Origin: Jiella marina
Lineage (GTDB): Bacteria > Pseudomonadota > Alphaproteobacteria > Rhizobiales > Rhizobiaceae
Assembly: GCF_024359545.1 (NCBI RefSeq)
Contig: NZ_JAKQZG010000011.1
Coordinates: 1 to 64,000 of the forward strand
DNA: 64,000 nt
Direction of reading: 5' to 3'
Part shown: piece after piece, positions 18,624-27,900 of the stretch
Layout: each line of letters begins with the position of its first letter
Numbering within the stretch: position 1 is the first letter of the stretch
Notes under the pieces: model-generated
The model's input: only the letters and a program-made list of their open reading frames with translations
Told to the model about the DNA's origin: nothing
The model's database searches: none
Program-made: the position numbers and the translations under genes

Positions 18624-19007
18624 CTACTGACCGATCGCCCGGCGCACCTCTTCCTCCAGCGCCGAGGTCGCCTTCTTGGCTGCGCATGTCCGGCTCGGAC
18701 TGACGACGACCTGCTGCTGCAGATCGGATGGATCCTGCGGACAGACCTCGCTGGCGATGTCCTGCGAGACCATCACGGTCAGCGGTATTTCGGAGACCTT
18801 TCGCGAAAGATGGTCCGCGAGAGTGGTCTTCACGTCCCAGTCCCCGAGCGAAACCTCGACGAGAGCGGCATCCGGATCTGTCAGGGTCGGGTCATCGGTC
18901 GCTTCGCCCGTCTCCTGCGCGCCGGCCGCTCCTGTCAGAAGAACGAACGTGAAAAGGGCAAGGCCGGCCCAGTGTGACGGCCTGCCCCGAACAATATTCC
19001 ATGACAT
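18624..19007 (-). CDS. Secreted protein of unknown function (127 aa)
   Basis: The start is placed at the ATG at 19007, which gives MSWNIVRGRPSHWAGLALFT and a signal peptide ending GAAGAQE. The mature part is about 97 residues, acidic first (EATDDPTLTDPDAALVEV), then DHLSRKVSEIPLTVMVSQDI and two cysteines (SEVCPQDP, SRTCAAKK) that may form a disulfide. The family is unknown. The upstream gap is shared with the divergent secreted protein gene at 19370. Confidence 0.55.
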   Translation of the reverse strand: MSWNIVRGRPSHWAGLALFTFVLLTGAAGAQETGEATDDPTLTDPDAALVEVSLGDWDVKTTLADHLSRKVSEIPLTVMVSQDIASEVCPQDPSDLQQQVVVSPSRTCAAKKATSALEEEVRRAIGQ

Positions 19008-19369
19008 CCAATTACGTCTCCGAAAACGCGTCTCCAGACGGAAAGCACCAGAGCCGGTTCCGTTCCAGCCGAAGCGACCGAGATTCCTTGAGTGGCTCCG
19101 GCCGGAAGCATGGCAAGGGATCGCGACGCAATTGCGAACGGTCGCTGGGGAAGTGTGCGGCGCAGCATAACGGAGCCGGCACACAGTTCAGCTTACTGCC
19201 CCAGTAAAATTATCTTATTTCGCATGTATTTTGATAGGAATTACGCATCATCCAATAGAGAACAGCCGATCCACCGAAATATCATGGCTGCTATGCCATT
19301 GTGCGCCGCAGCATAATGCACTACCTCCTGGGCACGGAACAAACACAACCTGTCACGAGGATTGAAAAA
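19008..19369. other. Divergent intergenic region between two secreted-protein genes
   Basis: 362 bp. The portion 19195-19270 is AT-rich (TAAAATTATCTTATTTCGCA and following) and is a good promoter candidate for the plus-strand gene. A short repeat, GCGCAGCATAA near 19164 and CCGCAGCATAA near 19305, occurs on both sides. No gene is seen. Confidence 0.45.
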
Positions 19370-19717
19370 ATGAAAAAACTTGCGATCGCCAGTGCAGCCA
19401 TTCTCGCGGCCGGCCTGACCAGCGTCGGCGCCCAGGAACTCCGCCCGGATGCAGCCCGCAGCATTGCCCTCGGCAATGTCACTGGCGCGGCCTACTACAC
19501 CGTCGAGCCGGAAGGCTTCCGGGTCGTCGCCACGCTTCAGGCCGGCATGAGCGGTGAGCCGGTGCGTTTCGTCTCCACGCTCACCGATGGCCAGGTGATG
19601 ACCATCGAGGTTCCGGCGGTTTCCAACCACGGCGCTTCCGATCTGACGATCCGCCGGGTCGGTGATCGGCTTGAAGTCCAGCCCGGCTCGAACCGCCGCG
19701 CCGAACTCGAGTTCTGA
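19370..19717 (+). CDS. Small secreted protein (115 aa)
   Basis: The ATG at 19370 gives MKKLAIASAAILAAGLTSVG with cleavage near GAQ-EL; CGAGGA lies about 8 bp upstream. The mature part of about 93 residues is predicted to be beta-rich (GFRVVATLQAG, PVRFVSTLTDGQVMTIEVPA, DLTIRRVGDRLEVQPG), without cysteine, like a small periplasmic beta-sandwich. I recognise no named family. It is followed by an unusually long perfect terminator hairpin. Confidence 0.75.
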   Translation: MKKLAIASAAILAAGLTSVGAQELRPDAARSIALGNVTGAAYYTVEPEGFRVVATLQAGMSGEPVRFVSTLTDGQVMTIEVPAVSNHGASDLTIRRVGDRLEVQPGSNRRAELEF

Positions 19718-19755
19718 GTTCCCACTTCGGCTTTGAGCCGATGAAATGAAAGCAT

Positions 19756-19806
19756 CCAAGACAAGACGGGCGGCATTCGGTTCGAATGCCGCCCGTCTTG
19801 TCTTGG
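19756..19806. terminator. 24-bp perfect inverted repeat, terminator
   Basis: The arms 19756-19779 and 19783-19806 are exact reverse complements around a 3-base loop (GTT). They begin CCAAGACAAGACGGGCGGCA and end with the mirror, giving TCTTGTCTTGG after the GC core. It lies 38 bp after the secreted protein gene and before pncA. Confidence 0.75.
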
Positions 19807-19887
19807 CGCGCTGAATGGGCCGAAACGCCGCTCCCCGATTCAAGCTCGGGTCTTTTCCCACCACCTGATTGCTGGCATGGTCGGGCC

Positions 19888-20526
19888 ATGAGCAAACAGG
19901 CCGTGGGCGCCGACGACGCCCTGATCATCGTCGATGTTCAGAACGATTTCTGTGCCGGAGGTGCGCTGGCCGTGCCGGATGGCGAAGCCGTGGTGCCCCT
20001 GATCAACGACCTGGCGAAGGCGTTTTCGATCGTGGTGCTGACCCAGGACTGGCACACACCGGGCCACATTTCCTTTGCCTCCACCCATCATCGCCAGGCC
20101 TTCGAGACGATCGAACTTGCCTATGGCAATCAGGTCCTCTGGCCGGACCACTGTGTCATGGATTCCCATGGTGCGGCGTTCCACGCAGGCCTTTCCGTGC
20201 CAAATGCCCAGATGATCGTCAGGAAGGGATTTCACCCCGACGTCGACAGCTATTCGGCCTTCGTCGAAGCCGATCATCGGACACCGACGGGTCTCGCCGG
20301 CTATCTGCAGGAACGCGGCGTCCGGCGCGTCTTCGCCTGCGGACTTGCGACAGATTTTTGCGTTGGCTGGACAGCGCTCGACGCTCGCAAGGCCGGGTTC
20401 GATGTAACCGTCATCGAGGATGCATGCCGTGCCATCGACCTTGATGGGTCCCTCGACAAGGCATGGGCCGACATGACAGCGGCGGGCGTGTCACGTCTGA
20501 CCTCGAACGACCTGCGTCTTTCCTGA
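19888..20526 (+). CDS. pncA: Nicotinamidase
   Basis: 212 residues. The isochorismatase-fold motifs are present: DALIIVDVQNDF (catalytic Asp), TQDWHTPGHISF (metal-binding Asp and His), KGFHPDVDSYSAF with the catalytic Lys, and ACGLATDFCVGWTALDA with the catalytic Cys. It hydrolyses nicotinamide to nicotinate for NAD salvage in the cytoplasm. The start is the ATG at 19888, which begins MSKQAVGADD; the 102 upstream in-frame bases overlap the preceding terminator and are unlikely to be coding. Confidence 0.93.
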   Translation: MSKQAVGADDALIIVDVQNDFCAGGALAVPDGEAVVPLINDLAKAFSIVVLTQDWHTPGHISFASTHHRQAFETIELAYGNQVLWPDHCVMDSHGAAFHAGLSVPNAQMIVRKGFHPDVDSYSAFVEADHRTPTGLAGYLQERGVRRVFACGLATDFCVGWTALDARKAGFDVTVIEDACRAIDLDGSLDKAWADMTAAGVSRLTSNDLRLS

Positions 20527-20548
20527 GACGACCGCCCCGAACAGCGCT

Positions 20549-20731
20549 TCAGCGCTCTTTTTTCGAAGGCCCGTCGGACGGGCCATCGATCCGGCTCGGG
20601 GCGATCGGGTCGGAAGCGGGGAAGGTCTCGTCCAGCGCTTCATCCAGCTCGTTCTCTTCGACCGATCCTTCCTCGCGGCGGGCCTTTTCCTCCTCGGGTT
20701 CAGTCGTCGGTTTGTGCTTGTCGTCAATCAT
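20549..20731 (-). CDS. Small acidic protein with the DETFPASDP motif (60 aa)
   Basis: 60 residues, highly charged and without a membrane segment: MIDDKHKPTTEPEEEKARRE, then ENELDEALDETFPASDPIAP. The block DEALDETFPASDP occurs in many small hypothetical proteins of proteobacteria, which supports a real gene. The remainder is probably disordered. The function is unknown. The gene is convergent with pncA, with 22 bp between the stops. Confidence 0.7.
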   Translation of the reverse strand: MIDDKHKPTTEPEEEKARREEGSVEENELDEALDETFPASDPIAPSRIDGPSDGPSKKER

Positions 20732-20815
20732 GATCGAATTCCAAGTGCTCGTGGTGGCTGAAGTGTCGTCGAGAGGGCTTCACGAAGCGGCTTTGCGCAG
20801 GACGCCTTGGACGGG

Positions 20816-21049
20816 TTAGAGCCAGGTCTTGGTCCAACCCGGCTCGACAGCGCGGTTATCGACCGCTTTTGCCGAAGAGCAGGCGATGCCCTCCACGTCC
20901 ATGATTAACGTCCAAGTCACCGCATTGTTCGGATCGCGGCAGGATTTAACGGAGACGGCAATCCATCGCTTCGCCACCATCTCCGCTGCCTTGCAGAAAG
21001 CAAAGCAGGGACGCTTCAGCCGAGCCAGCAGAAGAGCCGCCCCGACCAT
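20816..21049 (-). CDS. Possible small protein downstream of cysK (77 aa or slightly longer)
   Basis: A minus-strand frame of 77 codons begins MVGAALLLARLKRPCFAFCK and ends VEPGWTKTWL. Five cysteines are spread through it. The frame stays open upstream of the ATG to the end of cysK, giving DEPGLFEALPDEQPAVPAQ before the methionine, so the true start is unclear. Codon choice looks coding-like, but I know no homologue, and it could be chance in a GC-rich frame. Confidence 0.3.
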   Translation of the reverse strand: MVGAALLLARLKRPCFAFCKAAEMVAKRWIAVSVKSCRDPNNAVTWTLIMDVEGIACSSAKAVDNRAVEPGWTKTWL

Positions 21050-21127
21050 TTGTGCCGGGACGGCTGGCTGCTCGTCTGGTAAGGCCTCAAACAGCCCGGG
21101 TTCGTCCCGACGGACGAACAGGCTTGG

Positions 21128-22120
21128 TCAGCCCTCTTCTGCGAGACCTTCGAACAGGGCGGTCGACAGATAACGCTCGGCGAAGGACGGGATGATCACC
21201 ACGAGGTTCTTGCCCGCCATCTCCTCACGCTGGCCGACCCGAATGGCGGCGCCGAGCGCGGCGCCGGACGAAATGCCGACCGGCACACCTTCCAGTCGCG
21301 CCACGAGCCGCGACAGTTCGAAGGATTCCTCGTTGGATATCTGGATCACCTCGTCATAAACTTCCTGATCGAGAATCGCCGGTGCGAAGCCTGCGCCGAT
21401 ACCCTGGATCTTGTGCGGCCCGGGATTGCCGCCGGACAGGACGGGAGAGGCTTCAGGCTCGACGGCGATGACCTTCATCGCCGGGTTCCGGCTTTTCAGC
21501 ACCTGACCGGCACCGGTGATCGTCCCGCCTGTGCCGATCCCGGCGATGAACGCATCGACCTTGCCGCCGGTATCGTTCCAGATCTCTTCGGCGGTTGTGA
21601 CGCGGTGAATCTGCGGATTGGCCGGGTTCTCGAACTGCTGGGGCATCACCGCGTCGGGATGCTGTGCGACCAGCTCCTCGGCCTTGGCGATCGCGCCCTT
21701 CATGCCCTTCGCGCCTTCGGTCAGGACCAGATCGGCGCCGAGCAGCCGCAGCATCTTGCGGCGCTCCATCGACATGGTCTCGGGCATGGTCAGGATCAGC
21801 TTGTAGCCCTTGGCAGCGGCTGCGAAGGCGAGCGCTATACCGGTGTTGCCCGAGGTCGGCTCGACCAGCGTCGTCTTGCCCGGCGTGATCTTGCCGTCGG
21901 CCTCGAGCTTTTCGAGCATCGCCACGCCGATGCGATCCTTGACGCTCGCGATCGGATTGAAGAATTCGAGCTTGGCGAGAAGGTTGGCTTTCATGCCCTT
22001 CTCGCGCGCCAGCTTGTCGAGCCGCACGAGCGGCGTGTCGCCGATCGTGTCGACGATGGAATCGTAGATGCGTCCGCGACCCTTGGTGCGAGCCTGAGAC
22101 TGGTTGACGGCGTCGTCCAT
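21128..22120 (-). CDS. cysK: Cysteine synthase A (O-acetylserine sulfhydrylase)
   Basis: 330 residues. A fold-type II PLP enzyme: [23 protein letters not shown] lysine in [12 protein letters not shown], substrate loop [13 protein letters not shown], phosphate-binding [12 protein letters not shown], and [13 protein letters not shown]. It makes cysteine from O-acetylserine and sulfide in the cytoplasm. The start is the ATG at 22120, with GGAGGAAATC directly upstream; the open frame continues farther upstream but without conserved sequence. Slightly long for CysK because of a 16-residue polar N-terminus. Confidence 0.94.
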   Translation of the reverse strand: MDDAVNQSQARTKGRGRIYDSIVDTIGDTPLVRLDKLAREKGMKANLLAKLEFFNPIASVKDRIGVAMLEKLEADGKITPGKTTLVEPTSGNTGIALAFAAAAKGYKLILTMPETMSMERRKMLRLLGADLVLTEGAKGMKGAIAKAEELVAQHPDAVMPQQFENPANPQIHRVTTAEEIWNDTGGKVDAFIAGIGTGGTITGAGQVLKSRNPAMKVIAVEPEASPVLSGGNPGPHKIQGIGAGFAPAILDQEVYDEVIQISNEESFELSRLVARLEGVPVGISSGAALGAAIRVGQREEMAGKNLVVIIPSFAERYLSTALFEGLAEEG

Positions 22121-22551
22121 GATTTCCTCCGTTCGGTCGTTATAGCGTGTCTGTTGTTTCGTTCCGGCCATAAACCCGCTCAGCCCGGCGGCGCGGAGAT
22201 CGACTGCGCCGCTTTGTCGCTCCTGCGGTGAATCCGCGTCCGGCCGCATGGCGTCAGACCGTCTCATCTTATCATCTAGGCCGCGCACCCCCGGCCTTGG
22301 AGGCCGGTTTTCCCAAAGCTTCGGCGCTGAGAAGAAAAACCTTTCTCTCGGCTCGCGCCGAGCCGCTCTTCCGTTTCGCCCGCTCCGCTCCTTAGCTTTT
22401 GAAATATTTTCGTAATTTTTCCTTCGAGGATTTCGCTTCAGATCGTTCGTCTGGAACAGCTCGCCACTGAACGGCGACGCTGACGAAGAAAATGCACCCA
22501 TCGAGACAAGAAACAAAATGACGGGAAGAAACAGACAGCGAGGTCGACGCG
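22121..22551. other. Divergent intergenic region, cysK / diguanylate cyclase
   Basis: 431 bp without a supported gene. A hairpin (CGGCTCGCGCCGAGCCG, near 22345) lies mid-region, and an AT-rich patch follows (22395-22440, TTTTGAAATATTTTCGTAAT). Both may belong to promoter or leader elements of the flanking divergent genes. Confidence 0.45.
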
Positions 22552-23361
22552 ATGCGCCAATCCTTTGAACACATGAAGACCTTTTGCGGGGAATTTCTGC
22601 TTCTCGTCACCGCCGTCACCCTGGCCTCGACGGCGGCAGCCTTCTGGTTCTTCAAACCCTACGGCCAGTCGGCCATGCTGGCGGCGGCCGGCTTCGTCGT
22701 CACGGTGACGCTTCTTTCGGCCGTGCCCTATCTCACCTATGTGGTGTTGCGCTTCTCGTCGCTGCTGGCCGACAATAACGGCCTGATGAAAGCGGCGACA
22801 ACGGATCGGCTCACCGGCGTTCTCAACCGCCAGGGCTTCGACAAGAAGATGAAGGCGCATCTGCGTGCTTTGGTCGGACGTCCCGATCTCGGCCTGATGG
22901 TGCTGATCGTCGATGCCGACCATTTCAAGCAGATCAACGACAGTCTCGGTCATCCGGTCGGCGATCAGGCTCTGAAGAAGATCGCCGCCACCCTGATGCG
23001 CTCCGTTCGCGGCAGCGATGCCGTGGGGCGCCTCGGCGGCGAGGAATTCGTGATCTCGCTTCCCTGCTCCGATCCGCAGAAAGGCGCGATGGTGGCCGAG
23101 CGGCTGCGCATGGCCATCAACCGTCTCTATGTGGGATCCGGCACCCAGAGCACCCAGCTGTCGGTATCGCTCGGCGGCGTCTTCCTCAAGACTCCGCAGC
23201 CCTTCGACCGCATCTACGCGGCAGCGGACGCCAATCTCTACCAATCCAAGCAGAACGGCCGGAACCGCACGACGATCACCAGCATCGCCGCCCGCGGCCG
23301 CAACCGCTTCGGCCTCCCCGATACGCCACCGGCCCAGCCGGCACTCCAGGCCGCGCGGTAG
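22552..23361 (+). CDS. Membrane-bound diguanylate cyclase (GGDEF)
   Basis: 269 residues: two membrane segments (about 13-34 and 42-66), a short linker, then a GGDEF domain from about residue 83 ([38 protein letters not shown]). The active-site motif is GGEEF. An RxxD inhibitory site (RGSD) lies five residues before it, so product inhibition by c-di-GMP is predicted. It should make c-di-GMP from GTP at the inner membrane. There is no separate sensor domain, so any signal must come through the short transmembrane hairpin. Confidence 0.92.
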   Translation: MRQSFEHMKTFCGEFLLLVTAVTLASTAAAFWFFKPYGQSAMLAAAGFVVTVTLLSAVPYLTYVVLRFSSLLADNNGLMKAATTDRLTGVLNRQGFDKKMKAHLRALVGRPDLGLMVLIVDADHFKQINDSLGHPVGDQALKKIAATLMRSVRGSDAVGRLGGEEFVISLPCSDPQKGAMVAERLRMAINRLYVGSGTQSTQLSVSLGGVFLKTPQPFDRIYAAADANLYQSKQNGRNRTTITSIAARGRNRFGLPDTPPAQPALQAAR

Positions 23362-23403
23362 GATGAACGACGCCGGTTTCGGAGATGGCGGCCGGCGTGG
23401 CCG

Positions 23404-23862
23404 TCAACTGCGTCCGGTCGACCCGAAGCCGCCCTCGCCGCGAGCCGATGAGGACAGGGTGGTTACCGCCTCGAAACGGCACCCAGCGACCGGCGCCACG
23501 ACGATCTGAGCAATCCGGTCGCCCCGTGCAATCTCCACCGCCTCCTGCCCCAGATTGACGAGCAGGACCTTGATCTCCCCGCGATAGTCACTGTCGACCG
23601 TTCCCGGCGTATTGAGCACCGTCACCCCGTGACGCATGGCGAGCCCCGAACGCGGCCTGATCTGCATCTCGAAACCGGGCGGGATCTCCATGGCAAAGCC
23701 GGTGGGCACCAGGACACGCTCGCCGGGCGTGAGCATCAGAGGCTCGGCGACAGCGGCTCTGAGATCGGCACCGGCGGCGCCTGCCGTGGCAAAGCTCGGA
23801 AGCGGCAGGTCCTCGCCATGGTCGAGGCGCAGGACCCGCACGATCACCTCGGCAGCGCTCAT
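23404..23862 (-). CDS. dut: dUTP diphosphatase
   Basis: 152 residues with the five trimeric dUTPase motifs: AGAADLRAA (1), [10 protein letters not shown] (2), [20 protein letters not shown] (3), [10 protein letters not shown] (4) and the C-terminal [13 protein letters not shown] (5). It hydrolyses dUTP to dUMP and pyrophosphate, keeping uracil out of DNA. Its ATG overlaps the coaBC stop by 4 bp (ATGA), indicating translational coupling in the coaBC-dut operon. Confidence 0.95.
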   Translation of the reverse strand: MSAAEVIVRVLRLDHGEDLPLPSFATAGAAGADLRAAVAEPLMLTPGERVLVPTGFAMEIPPGFEMQIRPRSGLAMRHGVTVLNTPGTVDSDYRGEIKVLLVNLGQEAVEIARGDRIAQIVVAPVAGCRFEAVTTLSSSARGEGGFGSTGRS

Positions 23863-25079
23863 GCTTCGCTCTTTCCGACAAGCCGGGCGGCGATCCAGTC
23901 CGCCAGACGCTCTGCCACTGCGGTCTTCTCCATCTTCGGCCAGCTTTCCACGTCGTCCGCCGTGACCAGCTCAACGGTGTTTTCCACCCCGCCCATGACA
24001 CCACCGGCCGGCGAAACGTCATTGGCCACGATCGCGTCGGCGCCCTTTCTCTCGAGTTTGCCGCGCGCGTTCTTCAGGAGATCGTCGGTCTCGGCCGCGA
24101 ATCCGATCACCAGGCGCGGCCTCTCGGCATGGTGCCCGATCGTGGCAAGGATATCCGGGTTTTCCGCGAGGACGAGCGCCGGCGGCCCCTCCGCGGTCTT
24201 CTTGATCTTGCCGCTGCTCAGGGCGGCGACCCGCCAGTCCGCGACGGCCGCCACGAACACGGCGACGTCGGCCGGAAGCGCCGCCTCGACCGCCGCCAGC
24301 ATCTCCGCTGCAGTCTCCACCTTCTGCGTCGTGACGCCGGTGGGATCGGGCAGCGTGACCGGCCCGCTCACCAGCGTGACCTCCACTCCCAGCCTCTGGA
24401 GGGCCTCCGCGATGGCATGTCCCTGCCGGCCCGAGGAGCGATTGGCGATGTAGCGAACCGGATCGATCGGCTCATGGGTCGGTCCGGAGGTGACGATGGC
24501 CCGCAGCCCCGCCAGCGGACGGGCGGCAGGTGAAAGGATCGCATCGGCCGCCGCGACGATTTCGAGCGGCTCGGCCATCCGCCCGCGCCCGGCTTCGCCC
24601 TTCTCGGCCATCTCACCGACACCGGGTCCGACGAAACGAACGCCATCCGCCGTGAGCCGGGCCTGGTTCCTGCGGGTCGCAGGATGATCCCACATCGCCG
24701 GATTCATGGCCGGCGCCATCAGGATGGGCGCGCGTGTGGCAAGCAGGATCGCGGCCGCGAGATCGTCCGCCAGCCCGTTCGCCGCCTGGGCCATGCGATC
24801 GGCCGTCGCCGGCGCGACGATGACGAGATCATGCTCGCGGGCCAGCCGGATATGGCCGACATCCTGCTCGTCTTCGCGGTCGAACAGGTCGGAGAAGACC
24901 TTCGACGCTGCGAGTGCGCCGACCGACAGGGGCGTGACGAATTCTGCCGCCGCCCGCGTCATCACCGGCGTCACGGATGCGCCGCGCTCGCGCAGCCGCC
25001 GGATCAGATCAAGGCACTTGTAGGCCGCGATGCCGCCGCCGATGATCAGGAGAATGCGCTTTGTCGAAAGCGGGCTCAT
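23859..25079 (-). CDS. coaBC: Bifunctional phosphopantothenoylcysteine decarboxylase / phosphopantothenate-cysteine ligase
   Basis: 406 residues. The N-terminal flavoprotein CoaC half has [20 protein letters not shown], the His site in [20 protein letters not shown] and the substrate clamp [13 protein letters not shown]. The C-terminal CoaB half has [16 protein letters not shown]-like sequence and [17 protein letters not shown], then FAAETDDLL and VANDVSP. It performs two successive steps of coenzyme A synthesis. The start at 25079 ([10 protein letters not shown]) is preferred to upstream in-frame codons, which add an unconserved arginine-rich tail. Confidence 0.95.
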   Translation of the reverse strand: MSPLSTKRILLIIGGGIAAYKCLDLIRRLRERGASVTPVMTRAAAEFVTPLSVGALAASKVFSDLFDREDEQDVGHIRLAREHDLVIVAPATADRMAQAANGLADDLAAAILLATRAPILMAPAMNPAMWDHPATRRNQARLTADGVRFVGPGVGEMAEKGEAGRGRMAEPLEIVAAADAILSPAARPLAGLRAIVTSGPTHEPIDPVRYIANRSSGRQGHAIAEALQRLGVEVTLVSGPVTLPDPTGVTTQKVETAAEMLAAVEAALPADVAVFVAAVADWRVAALSSGKIKKTAEGPPALVLAENPDILATIGHHAERPRLVIGFAAETDDLLKNARGKLERKGADAIVANDVSPAGGVMGGVENTVELVTADDVESWPKMEKTAVAERLADWIAARLVGKSEA

Positions 25080-25358
25080 AACTTCAATGCCCCGTGCAAC
25101 GGGTTTTCGCGTCTTCAGGTAACGTATGCCCCCCGCGGAATCGGTTGAAGAGGTTTGCGCGCGCCTCACCTTCGAGTGCACCGCTGTCATGGAGCGCCCA
25201 AGTCCGGAATCGAGCTGGGAAAACCTTATTCAGAACTTCCCTTGTTAGCCTCACCATGACTCGATCCGATGCTGCTTCGCGCTCGCAAGTTTTGTCTAGC
25301 GACCCTGCCTCGCTACGGCAACGCATCCCGCCGCATCTCCGTCCACCGGGCCTCGCCC

Positions 25359-26942
25359 TCAGAACACCACCGAAATCGCGATCGTGACCAGCGCGATGGC
25401 GATCACCCAGCGCTCCACATGCGCCAGGATGATGCTGGGCTTGGTGTCCTGGACAAGGTCGAGCAGCGTATCGTCGTTGAGGCGGACGCCGTTTTCGACC
25501 AGATCCGGCAGTTCGCGGCCGAGGATTTCGAGCCCGATCGCGAATTCGGGGGCTCGGCCCAAGAGCTTGAGGGCGGCGTTCAGGCCGTCCCGCGCCTCCT
25601 GCAACTTCGCCGCCGGGCCCAACTCGCGCATGATGTAGTCGGACACGACCGGCTCGGCGGTGACCCACATGTTGAACTTCGGGTCGAAGGAGCGCGCGAC
25701 ACCTTCGACGACCACCATGGTCTTTTGCAGGAGCACGAGTTCGGGCCGCGCCTTCATGTCGAAGAGCTCGGTCACTTCGAAGAGCAGCGACAGGAGGTGG
25801 CCCATGGAAATCGTCTCGGCAGGCTGCCCGTAGATCGGCTCGCCGATCGCCCGCAAGGCCTGGGCGAAGCTCGCCACGTCCTGGCTGCGCGGCACGTAGC
25901 CCGCCTCGAAATGGACCTCCGCCACGCGCCGATAGTCGCGCTGGATAAAGCCGTAGAGGATCTCGGCGAGGAAGCGCTTGGAATCGCGATTCAGCCGGCC
26001 GACAATGCCGAGATCGACGGCCACGATCGTGCTGTCCGGCGCGATGAACAGATTGCCCTGGTGCATGTCGGCATGGAAGAAGCCGTCGCGCATCGCCTGG
26101 CGCAGGAAGGATTGAACGACGGTGACGCCGATCTTCTTGGTGTCGTGGCCGGCGGCGATCACGCCGGCGACGTCGCTCAGCTTGATCCCGTCGATCCATT
26201 CCATGGTCAGGACGTCGCGGCCCGTGCGCTCCCAATCGATCGCGGGAACGCGGAAGCCTTTGTCGTCGGCGACGTTCTCGGCCATCTCGGAGGAAGCCGC
26301 CGCCTCCAGGCGCAGATCCATCTCGATGCGGGTCGACTGGGTGAGCGTGTCGATGACCGCTACCGGTCGCAGCCGGCGCGAGGAGGGGACGAACCGTTCA
26401 AGGAACCGGGCGATGAAGGCAAAAGCCTCGAGTTCGCGTCGAAAACGGCCGCGCACCCCGGGGCGGATGCACTTGACGGCGGCATACCGTTCGCTGCCGT
26501 CCGGGTTGCGGATCCGGGCCTTATAGACCTGCGCGATCGAAGCGGCCCCGACAACCTCGCCAAGGTCGATGAAGAGGTCGTCGATCGGGCGGCCCAGCGT
26601 GGCTTCGATTTCGGCCACGGCGAGCTTGCGCTCGAAGGGCGGAACCTTGTCCTGGAGTGCGCCCAGTTCGCCGGCGATGTCGGCACCGACGAGGTCGGGC
26701 CGTGTCGCCAGAAACTGGCCGAGCTTCACATAGGAGGGGCCCAGCCGGTTGAGCGCCCGCGACAGACGGTCGGAGCGCGCCTGTCCTTTGGTGGAGCGTC
26801 GCTGGATGAGCCGGGCAAGACGATGAAGCAGGGCGGGCCCCGGTGGCAGGCCTTCAGCGGGGAAGGCACCGACCACGCCTTCGCGGGCGAGCACGTAGGC
26901 GGCCCGCACCAATGCGATCGTACCGGAGATTGGATTTGCCAC
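25359..26942 (-). CDS. ubiB: UbiB, ABC1/ADCK-family kinase-like protein for ubiquinone synthesis
   Basis: 527 residues. The family-specific KxGQ motif is in GPSYVKLGQFLATRPDLV, the nucleotide-binding lysine in RYAAVKCIRPG, then FHADMHQGNLFI (catalytic-loop-like) and VAVDLGIVGRL (metal site). One or two membrane segments lie at the C-terminus (about 500-527, IALVTIAISVVF). It is a membrane-associated atypical kinase/ATPase that supports ubiquinone assembly. ubiE lies 41 bp upstream on the same strand. The 279-bp gap to coaBC shows no feature. Confidence 0.94.
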   Translation of the reverse strand: MANPISGTIALVRAAYVLAREGVVGAFPAEGLPPGPALLHRLARLIQRRSTKGQARSDRLSRALNRLGPSYVKLGQFLATRPDLVGADIAGELGALQDKVPPFERKLAVAEIEATLGRPIDDLFIDLGEVVGAASIAQVYKARIRNPDGSERYAAVKCIRPGVRGRFRRELEAFAFIARFLERFVPSSRRLRPVAVIDTLTQSTRIEMDLRLEAAASSEMAENVADDKGFRVPAIDWERTGRDVLTMEWIDGIKLSDVAGVIAAGHDTKKIGVTVVQSFLRQAMRDGFFHADMHQGNLFIAPDSTIVAVDLGIVGRLNRDSKRFLAEILYGFIQRDYRRVAEVHFEAGYVPRSQDVASFAQALRAIGEPIYGQPAETISMGHLLSLLFEVTELFDMKARPELVLLQKTMVVVEGVARSFDPKFNMWVTAEPVVSDYIMRELGPAAKLQEARDGLNAALKLLGRAPEFAIGLEILGRELPDLVENGVRLNDDTLLDLVQDTKPSIILAHVERWVIAIALVTIAISVVF

Positions 26943-26983
26943 GGATTCAGCCGCTCAAGCCGTCGCGGACGCGCATCGCCCCA

Positions 26984-27763
26984 TCAAAGTTTCCACCCGG
27001 AATGGATCGCCGCGATGCCGCCTGAAAGATTGCGATAGTCGACCCGCTCGAAGCCGGCCCGGCGGATCGCCGCGGCGAAATTCGTCTGGTTGGGGAAACG
27101 CCGGATCGATTCGACGAGATATTCATAGGATTCCCGATCCCGGGCGACCACTTCGCCGATTCGCGGGATCGCCTTGAACGACCACGCCTCATACACCCGA
27201 TCGAGCATCGGCAGATCGACTTCGGAAAATTCAAGGCAGAGAAACCGCCCGCCGGGTTTCAGAACGCGATAGGCTTCCGAGAGAGCCGCGTCGATTTTCG
27301 GAACGTTGCGGATGCCGAAGGCGATCGTGTAGGCGTCGAAACTGTTATCGGGCAGAGGCAGCGATTCTGCGTTGCCCTCGACGAATTCCAGATTTCCGTC
27401 CAGCCGCCGCTTTGCTGCCCGTTCAGCGCCGACGCCAAGCATCGAGGCGTTGATGTCGAGGACCGTGCCATGCGCCCGGCGTCGTGTCGCTTCCACGATG
27501 CGAAAGGCGATGTCGCCGGTTCCGCCTGCAACGTCCAGGAAGCGATATTCCGGCCGGTGCGGCGGGCTGAGCCAGGCCACCATGGCGGCTTTCCAGGCCC
27601 TGTGCAGGCCGCCCGACATCAGGTCGTTCATCAGATCGTAGCGCTCGGCCACGCGATGGAAGACGCCGTTGACCCGCTCCTGCTTCTCGCCGCCGCCTTC
27701 GACCGTCCGGTAGCCATAGGCCGTCTCCATGGCATCGGTTGCGGTGACGCGGGGCTGCGACAT
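26984..27763 (-). CDS. ubiE: Ubiquinone/menaquinone biosynthesis C-methyltransferase
   Basis: 259 residues from the ATG at 27763, which has GAGGGA about 7 bp upstream; an ATG 15 bp earlier is also open. Class I SAM methyltransferase motifs: [14 protein letters not shown] (SAM loop), [11 protein letters not shown], and the UbiE signatures [18 protein letters not shown] and [12 protein letters not shown]. It methylates the quinone ring carbon. It is the first gene of a ubiE-ubiB pair and divergent from mutM, with 137 bp between. Confidence 0.95.
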   Translation of the reverse strand: MSQPRVTATDAMETAYGYRTVEGGGEKQERVNGVFHRVAERYDLMNDLMSGGLHRAWKAAMVAWLSPPHRPEYRFLDVAGGTGDIAFRIVEATRRRAHGTVLDINASMLGVGAERAAKRRLDGNLEFVEGNAESLPLPDNSFDAYTIAFGIRNVPKIDAALSEAYRVLKPGGRFLCLEFSEVDLPMLDRVYEAWSFKAIPRIGEVVARDRESYEYLVESIRRFPNQTNFAAAIRRAGFERVDYRNLSGGIAAIHSGWKL

Positions 27764-27900
27764 GACGGTGTCCCTCATTGCATCGCATCGCCTTGATGCG
27801 GATATGTGACGGCGGCGCTACGGACGGTTCGGCTTGCCGGAAGCGGCAGCTTCGTTCATTCGCGATGCGCCATACCGCGATCGCAGGGACTTAATCAAAC

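Noticed and set aside
25269-27038. Plus-strand frame of 589 codons opposite ubiB
   Set aside because: The opposite strand encodes an unmistakable UbiB; the plus frame is an H/D/R/E-rich shadow.
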